DNA of 64,000 nucleotides from Archangium sp. (GTDB taxonomy: Bacteria > Myxococcota > Myxococcia > Myxococcales > Myxococcaceae), in the NCBI GenBank assembly GCA_030681645.1, contig JAUXRX010000024.1, positions 248,001 to 312,000 on the forward strand, read 5' to 3'. Numbering within the stretch: the first letter of the stretch is position 1; the number at the start of each line of letters is the position of its first letter. Positions 43,457 through 51,280 of the stretch are shown here, piece after piece. The position numbers and the translations under genes were made by a program. A model generated the notes under the pieces. That model saw only the letters and a program-made list of their open reading frames with translations, searched no databases and was not told the origin of the DNA.

Positions 43457-44080
43457 ATGTCCGACGCGCGCGAACTGCGCGCCGCGCTCGAGAAGGCGCA
43501 GGCGCGTGTGAAGGTCCTCGAGAAGGAACGAGCCGCGACGAGCGGGCTTCAGGCCGAGGCGGACCAGCTCAGGGCCGCCCTGGAGGAAGCAGAGAAGAGG
43601 TCTTCGCGGGTACCAGCCCTCGAGGAGGAACTGACGACACTCCGCGGCCGCCCGCGTGGCCGCGACTACCTCGAGCTCCTCGCCGAAGTGAATCGACTCA
43701 CCTACCGGGTCGACGCGCTGCAAAAGACAGATGGCATCCGGGATCTGCTGTCGCAGGTGGCGACGCTCCGCGAGCAACTCGCGTCCGAGAAGGAGGCCGG
43801 GGCTGCGCTGCGCGCACGCACGCCCGACAAGGGGCAAAAGGAGCTGCAGGACCAGGTCGACCGGCACGCCGCGGCGCTCAAGCAGCTCGCGGCCAGGCGG
43901 CTCGGAGTCGAAGAAGAGCTGAAGCAGGTCAAGGCCGACCGAGAGAGCCTCGCGGCTGAACTCACCGGCCTCAGGGCGAAGCTGAAGGAGCTCACCACTG
44001 AACTCACCGCGCTCAGGGCAAAACTGAAGGAGATCACCACAGAGCGGAACCAACTCCGCGCCTACGCCCCCCGAAGGTGA
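43457..44080 (+). CDS. coiled-coil protein
   Basis: 207 aa, almost entirely heptad-rich helix (LRAALEKAQARVKVLEKERA, LQAEADQLRAALEEAEKRSS). Near the C-terminus a short block is repeated (LTGLRAKLKELTTEL, LTALRAKLKEITTER). No signal peptide, no membrane helix. Three bp after the lipoprotein gene, so probably the same transcript; perhaps a structural or tethering partner of it. Confidence 0.72.
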   Translation: MSDARELRAALEKAQARVKVLEKERAATSGLQAEADQLRAALEEAEKRSSRVPALEEELTTLRGRPRGRDYLELLAEVNRLTYRVDALQKTDGIRDLLSQVATLREQLASEKEAGAALRARTPDKGQKELQDQVDRHAAALKQLAARRLGVEEELKQVKADRESLAAELTGLRAKLKELTTELTALRAKLKEITTERNQLRAYAPRR

Positions 44081-44149
44081 GCAACCAGCCGTGGATCCTC
44101 CGGCGCTTCTCCCCTAGCTTCCGGTCCTCTCTTCGAGGAGGAACGCACC

Positions 44150-45016
44150 TTGGCGAACTCAGTCCGCGCAGGCCTCATTCAGTGCAGCAACCCGATCAAC
44201 GACGAGTCGGTGCCGGTGAAGAAGGTGCAGCAGGCGATGCTCGACAAGCACCTGCCGCTGATCGAGGAGGCTGCGAAGAAGGGCACGCAGATCCTCTGCC
44301 TGCAGGAGATCTTCAACGGGCCGTACTTCTGCCCCGGGCAGGACAAGCGCTGGTACGCCGCCGCCGAGCAGATCCCCGGGCCGACCACGCACGTGATGGC
44401 CGAGCTCGCGAAGAAGCACGGCATGGCGATCGTGGTGCCGCTGTACGAAGAAGAGATCCGCGGCGTCTATTACAACACCGCCGCCGTCATCGACGCCGAC
44501 GGCAAGTACCTGGGCAAGTACCGCAAGCAGCACATCCCGCAGACGTCGGGCTTCTGGGAGAAGTTCTTCTTCAAGCCCGGCAACGGCGGCTACCCCGTCT
44601 TCCAGACCCAGTTCGCCAAGGTGGGCGTGTACATCTGCTACGACCGCCACTTCCCCGAGGGGGCGCGCGCGCTGGGCCTCAACGGCGCCGAGGTGGTGTT
44701 CAACCCGTCAGCGACCGTCGCGGGCCTCTCGCAGTACCTGTGGAAGCTCGAGCAGCCGGCGCACGCGGTGGCCAACGGGTACTACGTGGGCGCGATCAAC
44801 CGGGTGGGCACCGAGGCGCCGTGGAACATCGGCAAGTTCTACGGAACGAGCTACTTCGTGAACCCGCGCGGGAAGATCATCGCCGAGGCCAGTGAGGATA
44901 AAGACGAGGTGGTGGTCGCCGACCTCGACCTCGATGCCATCGATGAAGTGCGGCAGGTCTGGCAGTTCTACCGGGACCGCCGTCCGGACGCGTACCAGGA
45001 CCTCGTTCGTCCCTAA
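44150..45016 (+). CDS. beta-ureidopropionase (N-carbamoyl-beta-alanine amidohydrolase)
   Basis: 288 aa with a TTG start at 44150 and GAGGAGG just upstream. Nitrilase-superfamily triad: Glu in LCLQEIFNGPYFCP, Lys in KYRKQHIPQTSGFW and Cys in VGVYICYDRHFPEGARALG. The segment YPVFQTQFAKVGVYICYDRH plus NPSATVAGLSQYLWKLEQPAHAVANGYYVGAINRVG follows the human UPB1 pattern closely. Hydrolyses N-carbamoyl-beta-alanine to beta-alanine, CO2 and NH3, the third step of reductive pyrimidine breakdown. Directly upstream of dihydropyrimidinase. Confidence 0.92.
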   Translation: MANSVRAGLIQCSNPINDESVPVKKVQQAMLDKHLPLIEEAAKKGTQILCLQEIFNGPYFCPGQDKRWYAAAEQIPGPTTHVMAELAKKHGMAIVVPLYEEEIRGVYYNTAAVIDADGKYLGKYRKQHIPQTSGFWEKFFFKPGNGGYPVFQTQFAKVGVYICYDRHFPEGARALGLNGAEVVFNPSATVAGLSQYLWKLEQPAHAVANGYYVGAINRVGTEAPWNIGKFYGTSYFVNPRGKIIAEASEDKDEVVVADLDLDAIDEVRQVWQFYRDRRPDAYQDLVRP

Positions 45017-45037
45017 TTTCAAACAGGAGCCACAACC

Positions 45038-46447
45038 ATGGGTCTCGTCATCAGAAATGGAAACATCGTCACGTCGAACGCGGAGTACACCGCTGACGTG
45101 TATTGCGACGCCGGGGTGATCAAGGCGATCGGCAAGGACCTCGACGTGCCCGCGGGCACCACGGTGGTCGACGGCTCGGGGCAGTACGTCTTCCCGGGCG
45201 GCATCGACGCGCACACGCACATGGAGCTGCCCTTCATGGGCACCACCAGCGCCGACGACTTCTTCACCGGCACCGCAGCCGGCGTGGCGGGCGGAACGAC
45301 GAGCATCATCGACTTCATCATCCCCAACCGGAACCAGAGCCTGCTCGAGGCCCGCGACTTCTGGATGAACAACGCGAAGAAGTCGGTCGCCGACTACGCG
45401 TTCCACATGGCAGTGACCTGGTTCAGCGAGTCGGTGAAGAAAGAGATGGAGCACGTCTACAGAAACGACGGCATCCAATCGTTCAAGATCTTCATGGCGT
45501 ACCGCGGGGCGATCGGCGTCGACGACATCGAGCTGGTGCAGGTGCTCGACGTGGCGCACTCGCTGGGCGCGCTGGTGACCTCGCACTGTGAGCACGGCGA
45601 CGCGGTGGTGGCGCTGCAGACGCGCCTGTTCAACGCGGGCAAGACCGAGCCGAAGTACCACCCGCAGAGCCGGCCCGCGTACCTCGAGGGCGAGGCGACC
45701 AACCGGGTCATCCAGCTCGCGCGCGTGGCGGCCGACGGACGCAACGGCCACAACAGCCAGGCGAAGGACTCCCAGCCCATCTACATCGTGCACCTCACCT
45801 GCAAGGAGTCGATGGACGCGGTCTACCGCGCGCGCCAGGAGGGCCAGCGGGTGATGGTGGAGACGTGCCCGCAGTACCTGCTGCTCGACGACGCGGTGTA
45901 CGAGAAGCCGGACTTCGAGGGCGCGGCGTACGTGATGAGCCCTCCGATTCGGCCGAAGGGTCACCAGGAGTACCTGTGGAACGCGCTGTCGAACGGCGCG
46001 ATCCAGACGGTGGCGACGGATCACTGCCCCTTCCGCCAGGCGGATCAGAAGATCGCGGGCAAGAACGACTTCCGGAAGATCCCCAACGGGGCGGCCGGCA
46101 TCGAGAACCGCATGTCGCTCATGTACACGTACGGCGTGGCGACGGGCCGCATCTCGCTGCAGCAGTACGTGGACGTCACGTCGACGCAGGCGGCGAAGAT
46201 CTTCAACATGTACCCGCGCAAGGGCGCCATCCAGGTCGGGTCCGACGCCGACCTCGTGCTCTATGACCCGAAGGGCAGCTCGAAGATCTCGGCGAAGACG
46301 CATCACCAGAAGGTCGACCGGAACATCTTCGAGGGCTTCGAGCTCAAGGGGAAAGTCGCGACCACCGTCGTGAACGGCAAGGTGCAGTGGCAGGACGGCG
46401 ACTTGCGCGTCGAGCGCGGCGCGGGGCGGTACCTCAAGCGCACGTGA
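45038..46447 (+). CDS. hydA: dihydropyrimidinase (hydantoinase)
   Basis: 469 aa. Binuclear-zinc amidohydrolase: H59-T-H61 in GGIDAHTHMELP, carboxylated K150 (QSFKIFMAYRG), His in SHCEHGD and IVHLTCKES, Asp in TDHCPF. Opens dihydrouracil and dihydrothymine to N-carbamoyl-beta-amino acids, the second step after PreTA. Lies 21 bp behind the ureidopropionase gene in one operon. Known bacterial hydantoinases of this type are about 470-480 aa, matching. Confidence 0.95.
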   Translation: MGLVIRNGNIVTSNAEYTADVYCDAGVIKAIGKDLDVPAGTTVVDGSGQYVFPGGIDAHTHMELPFMGTTSADDFFTGTAAGVAGGTTSIIDFIIPNRNQSLLEARDFWMNNAKKSVADYAFHMAVTWFSESVKKEMEHVYRNDGIQSFKIFMAYRGAIGVDDIELVQVLDVAHSLGALVTSHCEHGDAVVALQTRLFNAGKTEPKYHPQSRPAYLEGEATNRVIQLARVAADGRNGHNSQAKDSQPIYIVHLTCKESMDAVYRARQEGQRVMVETCPQYLLLDDAVYEKPDFEGAAYVMSPPIRPKGHQEYLWNALSNGAIQTVATDHCPFRQADQKIAGKNDFRKIPNGAAGIENRMSLMYTYGVATGRISLQQYVDVTSTQAAKIFNMYPRKGAIQVGSDADLVLYDPKGSSKISAKTHHQKVDRNIFEGFELKGKVATTVVNGKVQWQDGDLRVERGAGRYLKRT

Positions 46448-46911
46448 TCCTGCTCTCGGCGGCGCTGGCACTCACGCTCGGGCAGACCGTCGTTCCGCTC
46501 GCATGTGCGGACGGAGTGACGATCGTCGCCATCGACGCAGGGCCGAGTCAGTCACCGGTCACGGTGGCGGAAGCGACGAGCTTCGCCGAGCTGGCCGCCA
46601 TTCGTCGCGAGTTGCCAGTGCTGACCGCAGCAGCAGCAAAGCGGGCTCGCGGGAACCCGGAGCTGGTGCTCACTCAACACGTGAAGATCTCGGCTCCGGA
46701 CGAGGTCTTCTTCGTGGTCCGCGCTGAGCTCCGCGAGCTCGGACGCGACGCACAGGGAGCGCCCGCCCAGGTGGTCGTGTGGCAAGGCACACCACTGGCC
46801 GGACTCACGAGCCGTGGATCGGCCAGAGACATCCTCAACATGCGTATCGAACAGGCAGTAGTGCCAGCACTGCGAGAGTGCGCCTCGACCGCCAAGCGAA
46901 GCGCGCCGTAG
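46444..46911 (+). CDS. exported protein of unknown function
   Basis: 155 aa. GTG start overlapping the dihydropyrimidinase stop (GTGA). Signal peptide (MILLSAALALTLGQTVVPLACA). The mature part is beta-rich with AELAAIRRELPVLTAAAAKRARGNPELVL and EVFFVVRAELRELGRDAQGAPAQVVVWQG; four Cys. No recognisable family. The coupled start suggests co-translation with the enzyme but a link to pyrimidine use cannot be stated. Confidence 0.65.
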   Translation: MILLSAALALTLGQTVVPLACADGVTIVAIDAGPSQSPVTVAEATSFAELAAIRRELPVLTAAAAKRARGNPELVLTQHVKISAPDEVFFVVRAELRELGRDAQGAPAQVVVWQGTPLAGLTSRGSARDILNMRIEQAVVPALRECASTAKRSAP

Positions 46912-46920
46912 ACTGCGCCC

Positions 46921-47484
46921 ATGACCGCGGCGAAGCAGAAGCTCACCATCGAGGAGTACCTCGCGCAGGAAGAGCTGACGCAGGAGCGCCATGAGTTCGT
47001 CGCGGGCGAGGTCTTCGCGATGGTCGGTACGACACCGCTGCACAACCAGATCAGCGGCAACGTGCTTGCTGCGCTCCGGACCGCGCTGAAGGGCCGCCCA
47101 TGTCGCGTGTTCATGAGCGACGTCAAACTCAGAGTGAAGAAGGCTGACGCCTTCTACTACCCCGACGTGTTCGTCACGTGTGGGGCTGCGAACCCCGCGA
47201 AGGAAGCAAAGCTCGCCGAAGACGCCCAGCTCGTGATCGAGGTGCTCTCCGAGGGCACCAGCGCGTACGACCGCGGCGACAAACTCCACGCATACCGGAA
47301 GCTCCCTTCGCTTCAGGAGTACGTGCTCGTCTCGCAAGACCTTCGCCGGGTCGAGGTGTACCGCCGCGGCCCTGACGTCGGGTGGACCTTCCTCACGTTC
47401 GAGCGCGACGACGTCGTGAAGTTGGCGAGCCTCAACTCCGAGCTGAGCCTCGCGACGATCTACGAGGACACTGACGTTCCATGA
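46921..47484 (+). CDS. Uma2-family (DUF820) putative restriction endonuclease
   Basis: 187 aa. Core Uma2 motifs: MTAAKQKLTIEEYLAQEE, VAGEVFAMVGTTPLHNQI, YYPDVFVTCGAANP and VIEVLSEGTSAYDRGDKLHAYRKLPSLQEYVLVSQD (D/E-x-K active site of PD-(D/E)XK type, with E231-like conserved spacing). Widespread in cyanobacteria and myxobacteria, often multi-copy; proposed DNA endonuclease, biological role unproven. Lies between pyrimidine genes. Confidence 0.87.
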   Translation: MTAAKQKLTIEEYLAQEELTQERHEFVAGEVFAMVGTTPLHNQISGNVLAALRTALKGRPCRVFMSDVKLRVKKADAFYYPDVFVTCGAANPAKEAKLAEDAQLVIEVLSEGTSAYDRGDKLHAYRKLPSLQEYVLVSQDLRRVEVYRRGPDVGWTFLTFERDDVVKLASLNSELSLATIYEDTDVP

Positions 47485-47795
47485 AACAGATCGCGCTCGC
47501 GTTGAGCCTGCTGGCCGGCTGTGCCACCCCCTGGCTCCAGGTCAAAGACGCGAAGACCATCGAAGAAGCGCGCAAACAGCTCGGCTCGTACACGCCGAGC
47601 GTGACGCCCTACCCGCCCAACGCCGAGGCCTGGTACTTCGGCAAGAACGAGTGCGTGCTCTTCATCGACGGCAAGGTGCGCTTCTCGAAGTCCAGCTGGC
47701 ACTGGACCGAGCGTGACGGGGTGCGCATCAACGCGCCTGCCCACCAGCAGGAGCAGGTGCTCTGCGCCCCCTCCCAGATGGCCTCCCCGCCCTGA
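47481..47795 (+). CDS. small lipoprotein
   Basis: 104 aa, ATG overlapping the Uma2 stop (ATGA). Lipobox LAGC (MKQIALALSLLAGC). The mature part has EEARKQLGSYTPSVTPYPPNAEAWYFGKNECVLFIDGKVRFSKSSWHW, a tight beta domain. No named family. Overlap suggests translational coupling to the nuclease gene. Confidence 0.72.
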   Translation: MKQIALALSLLAGCATPWLQVKDAKTIEEARKQLGSYTPSVTPYPPNAEAWYFGKNECVLFIDGKVRFSKSSWHWTERDGVRINAPAHQQEQVLCAPSQMASPP

Positions 47796-47877
47796 ACAAA
47801 TCGGGCCGGCAGATTGACCCTGTCGGGCAGCCGTAGTGAGGATGGCCCCCCTTCCGCTGCACCCCGGGGAAATCCAC

Positions 47878-50004
47878 ATGCCGACGAAGATCGCCGACCG
47901 CGGTATCGCCACCGTCTACAACAAGCTCGAGACGCAGCGCGCTTCCGACCCGAACGTGAAGCTCGGCCAGCAGCAGGTGATGGAGCTGCTCGCGCAGATC
48001 GGAGACAAGTCCGGTGCGTCGGCCAGCAGCGTGCTCACGAAGCTGCAGCAGCCCGGCCTCTCACCCCAGGCGCAGATCGATCTCGCCAAGAAGGGCATGA
48101 GCGCGAACGAGAAGAAGGACCTCGAGAAGATCCTCGACTCCGGCACCGTGCCGCTCGCCCCCGGCGCGAAGGAGTTCCTCGAGGCCGTCGTCGGCCGCGC
48201 GGCGGCACCGGCCACTCACCCGACGGGCTGGGGCGCGACCACGACGCCTGTGCGCCCGCCGGTGACTCCGACCACTCCGACGGTGATCAACCCCACCACG
48301 CCCGGTGTCGTCACGCCGACGACGATCCCCACCGCGCCCGCGGCGCCCTTCGCCACCAACACCAACATCCTCCACTTCAAGGGCCCGACCACCATGGAGG
48401 GCGCGAAGCTCAAGCCCGAGGTGCTGGCCGGCGCGTACAAGGGCATCAGCGCCGAGAAGTTCGGCACCACCGACGTGCTCATGCCGCAGGCCGACGGCTC
48501 GATGAAGCCGATCAACGTGCGCGACATGCAATACGACCTGGGCAACGGGAAGGTCGGCATGCACCTCATCGCCGTGAAGGACGGCGACCCCGCGGGCAAC
48601 AAGCAGATGGACGATCACCTGCGCGCCAAGATGGGCCTTGGGCCCAACGACCCGATCTTCACCCTCATCTCGTACGTGCACCCCGAGGAGCACACCGGCG
48701 ACATGAAGGCGCTGGGCACCACCATGATGAAGACCGAGGGAGGCACCACCCACCTCGGCGCGTACATCGGCGGCGGGCGCACCACGAACTCGCCCGAGAA
48801 CTACCACTCGTCCACCTGGAACGTGAAGGGCTACCCGGCCAACGTGCAGATGGTGTCGCTGCAGGGCGTGCCGCAGGGCGAGCTGAACAAGAACCTGCTC
48901 GCCGCCGACACCGTGCTCAACAAGGGCGTGAAGTTCCCCAGCGACTACAAGAACGACGTCCTCAAGACCGTCGATCTCAACACCACGCTCCAGTTCTATC
49001 GCGACTGGATCAAGGACGAGCCGTACCTGAAGACCGATCCGCAGTGGGCGACGTACTGCGCCGAGCACAAGACCATCTCCACCAACATCGGCCTCAACGT
49101 TCCGCACAACCTCGAGAGCTTCAAAGAGATCTTCGGCGACGAGGGCGCGCAGCTGTTCGAGAAGTTCAAGGTGAAGTTCAAGGCCGCGAACGGCCGCGAG
49201 TTCACCCCCGCCGACGAGACCCACTTCGAGCCGCTGTGGAAGAAGGAGGGACTGAGCGCGATTCAGATCGCGCCCTTGAGCAAGGCCGAACACGACGCGT
49301 ACCAGGCCGCGCGCTTCGACGGCTCGCTCGCCAATGGCACGTTCAGGGGCCCCCGCCCGCTCGCCGCCGGCCGCGGCATGGCGTGGAGGCCGGAGAGCAC
49401 CGCCGACCTGGTGAAGAACTTCATGGAGACCTACGCCAACTTCAAGGACGTGGGCGGCTACGCCTCGGCAGCCACCATCATGGGCTTCAAGGACGTCATC
49501 GGCCCGCGCATGGGCATCGACGACAAGAAGTACTTCGAGACCGCCGCGCCCATTCTCAACAAGATCATGGTGGCCGAGGCGATGGCCCGCGCGCCCGGTG
49601 ACGCCGCCGGCCTCGCCGCGTGGAGCGAGAAGGCCGCGGCCAGCCTCTACGTGGCGTTCGGAGGCCTGGTGACGGACTTCCGCCCCGGCGGCACCATCGA
49701 CCCGGCGCGCATGGGCCTGGCGAAGATGTGCATGCAGGGCGTCACCGCGGCGGGGCCGCAGATCGCCCAGATGGCGAGCCAGCCCGCCGACAAGCGCGCC
49801 GACCTCGCCTACGGGTGGATGCGCGGCGCGATCGCCGACGATCTCGAGAAGGCGCGCTCGGTGGCCGTGTCCGATCCCACCAAGACCGAGATGTACTCGC
49901 CGCCCGCCGTCACCAACCGCGTCGCGAACGGGCTCGTCGAGAGCAGCAAGTTCGTCAGCATCAAGGTGATCGCCACCGCCGTCGACGCCAGCGAGGTGCA
50001 GTGA
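47878..50004 (+). CDS. large protein with possible circularly permuted papain-like domain
   Basis: 708 aa from the ATG 47878 (GGGGAAA ribosome site; an upstream in-frame start at 47836 lacks one). Residues 1-110 helical, then a Pro/Thr-rich linker (about 118-152). Residues 240-420 contain GTTHLGAYIGGGRTT with H292, YPANVQMVSL, and ATYCAEHKTI with C394 and E396. The order His-then-Cys with a YC(A/S)E box is that of YiiX/YebB-type permuted NlpC/P60 enzymes, though no other member is in view. The C-terminal 300 residues are helical. No signal peptide seen. Confidence 0.62.
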   Translation: MPTKIADRGIATVYNKLETQRASDPNVKLGQQQVMELLAQIGDKSGASASSVLTKLQQPGLSPQAQIDLAKKGMSANEKKDLEKILDSGTVPLAPGAKEFLEAVVGRAAAPATHPTGWGATTTPVRPPVTPTTPTVINPTTPGVVTPTTIPTAPAAPFATNTNILHFKGPTTMEGAKLKPEVLAGAYKGISAEKFGTTDVLMPQADGSMKPINVRDMQYDLGNGKVGMHLIAVKDGDPAGNKQMDDHLRAKMGLGPNDPIFTLISYVHPEEHTGDMKALGTTMMKTEGGTTHLGAYIGGGRTTNSPENYHSSTWNVKGYPANVQMVSLQGVPQGELNKNLLAADTVLNKGVKFPSDYKNDVLKTVDLNTTLQFYRDWIKDEPYLKTDPQWATYCAEHKTISTNIGLNVPHNLESFKEIFGDEGAQLFEKFKVKFKAANGREFTPADETHFEPLWKKEGLSAIQIAPLSKAEHDAYQAARFDGSLANGTFRGPRPLAAGRGMAWRPESTADLVKNFMETYANFKDVGGYASAATIMGFKDVIGPRMGIDDKKYFETAAPILNKIMVAEAMARAPGDAAGLAAWSEKAAASLYVAFGGLVTDFRPGGTIDPARMGLAKMCMQGVTAAGPQIAQMASQPADKRADLAYGWMRGAIADDLEKARSVAVSDPTKTEMYSPPAVTNRVANGLVESSKFVSIKVIATAVDASEVQ

Positions 50005-50030
50005 GTCGCACCGCTGACCGAGCTCACCGT

Positions 50031-50053
50031 TCACCCCGAGCGGAGTCGAGGGG
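50031..50053. repeat. dispersed repeat family A, copy 2 (inverted)
   Basis: Reverse complement of the 23-bp sequence at 5488-5510 without a mismatch, in the gap before the SMP-30 lipoprotein gene. It is part of the leader of that gene and its position (27 bp after a stop) suggests a terminator-like role for the preceding transcript. Confidence 0.8.
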
Positions 50054-50093
50054 CGACGTTCTGCGCGTTTCGGCGCGACGAACGGGTTGCGGA

Positions 50094-51200
50094 GTGCTGG
50101 TTGCTGTCTCGGCCGCGCTCCTCGTCGCCTGTGGTCCTCCGACGGCAGTCGACGACGCAGGCACAGGCGGCGGCGCGGCCACTGGTGGCGGCTCGGCCAC
50201 TGGTGGCGGTTCGGCGACGGGCGGCGGCTCGGCGACCGGCGGCGGCTCGGCGACGGGCGGTGGCTCCGCGACGGGCGGTGGGTCCGCGACGGGCGGTGGA
50301 GCTGCGACGGGTGGCGGAGCTGCGACGGGCGGCGGAACCGCGACGGGTGGCGGAAACCCCTTCGTGGGTGTCGACCCACTCGCAGACGCCGGCCCCGCGC
50401 TGCTCATCGACGCGGGCTTTCAGTTCACCGAGGGTCCCCAGTGGATGCCCTCATTGGGCGCGCTGCTCTTCAGCGACATCCCGGCCAATCGCATCTTCCA
50501 GTTCACGCCACCCTCCATCCTCAGCACCTTCCGCACGCCCAGCGGAAACTCGAACGGCCTGGCGCTCGCCCCCGGTGGAGACCTGATCGTCTGCCAGCAC
50601 CAGGGCCAGGTGATGCGGCTGCGCCCCGATGGCGGCACCACCACGGTGGCCGCGAGCTTCGACGGCGGCACCTTGAACTCGCCCAACGACGCGGTGGTGC
50701 GCAGCGACGGCACCATCTTCTTCACCGACCCGACCTACGGCGGCACGGGCACCGTCGGCTTCCGCGGGGTGTACCGGGTCGCACCGAACGGCACGACCTC
50801 GCTCGTCCATTCGACCGCCACCGGACAACCGAACGGGGTCGCGCTCTCACCCGACGAGTCGATCCTCTACGTCGCCGACTCCCAGCTCTCCGAGGTGCGC
50901 CGCTTCGACGTCGCGCTCGACGGCACCACCTCGAACGGCGCGCGCTTCACGCTCACCAGCGCGGGAGGCCCGGGTGGGGCCGGCGGCGACGGCATCACCG
51001 TCGACGTCAACGGCAACCTGTACGTCACCACCTCGGTGGGCGTGAAGGTGTACCGCCCCGACGCGGGCTACCTCGGGCGCATCACCGTGGGCCAGGAGCC
51101 TTCGAACTGCGCGTTCGGCGACGCCGACGGTCGCACCCTCTACATCACCGCGCGCACCGGGCTGTTCCGGGTGCGGCTCAACGTACCCGGGCCGTACTGA
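50094..51200 (+). CDS. SMP-30/gluconolactonase-like lipoprotein with TGGGS-type linker
   Basis: 368 aa, GTG start with lipobox LVAC (MLVAVSAALLVAC). Residues 22-92 are 11 units of a hexapeptide TGGG(A/S)A-type repeat. The rest is the six-bladed beta-propeller of SMP-30: FTEGPQWMPSLGALLFSDIPANRIFQF, NSNGLALAPGGDLIVCQH, SPNDAVVRSDGTIFFTDPTYGG, SPDESILYVADSQLSEVRRF. Metal-binding Glu in FTEGP and Asn/Asp in SPND are present. Likely a surface-anchored lactonase or calcium-dependent hydrolase; substrate unknown. Confidence 0.88.
   Translation: MLVAVSAALLVACGPPTAVDDAGTGGGAATGGGSATGGGSATGGGSATGGGSATGGGSATGGGSATGGGAATGGGAATGGGTATGGGNPFVGVDPLADAGPALLIDAGFQFTEGPQWMPSLGALLFSDIPANRIFQFTPPSILSTFRTPSGNSNGLALAPGGDLIVCQHQGQVMRLRPDGGTTTVAASFDGGTLNSPNDAVVRSDGTIFFTDPTYGGTGTVGFRGVYRVAPNGTTSLVHSTATGQPNGVALSPDESILYVADSQLSEVRRFDVALDGTTSNGARFTLTSAGGPGGAGGDGITVDVNGNLYVTTSVGVKVYRPDAGYLGRITVGQEPSNCAFGDADGRTLYITARTGLFRVRLNVPGPY
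50164..50352. repeat. 18-bp tandem repeat, about 10.5 units, coding
   Basis: The 18-bp unit encodes the hexapeptide A-T-G-G-G-S (variants A-T-G-G-G-A and A-T-G-G-G-T). Third-position drift (gcc/gcg, ggc/ggt) is visible between units, so expansion was not recent. It lies inside the SMP-30 lipoprotein gene and serves as a flexible linker to the propeller; it is not a CRISPR-type repeat. Confidence 0.9.
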
Positions 51201-51280
51201 CCGACCCGCCCGTCGTGGCCTCGATTCGGCCGCCGGGAAGTAATACAAGCGCCTCGTCAGTCCCTACCCGGAGAACAGCC

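Noticed and set aside
43457..44080. Non-coding frame with chance codon bias
   Set aside because: Rejected as noise: the long heptad pattern, 3-bp spacing and repeated LTxLRAKLKE block indicate a real coiled-coil gene.
50164..50352. Array of regularly spaced repeats that could be mistaken for CRISPR
   Set aside because: Units of 18 bp have no unique spacers, and the array keeps the reading frame of an A-T-G-G-G-S linker in a lipoprotein.
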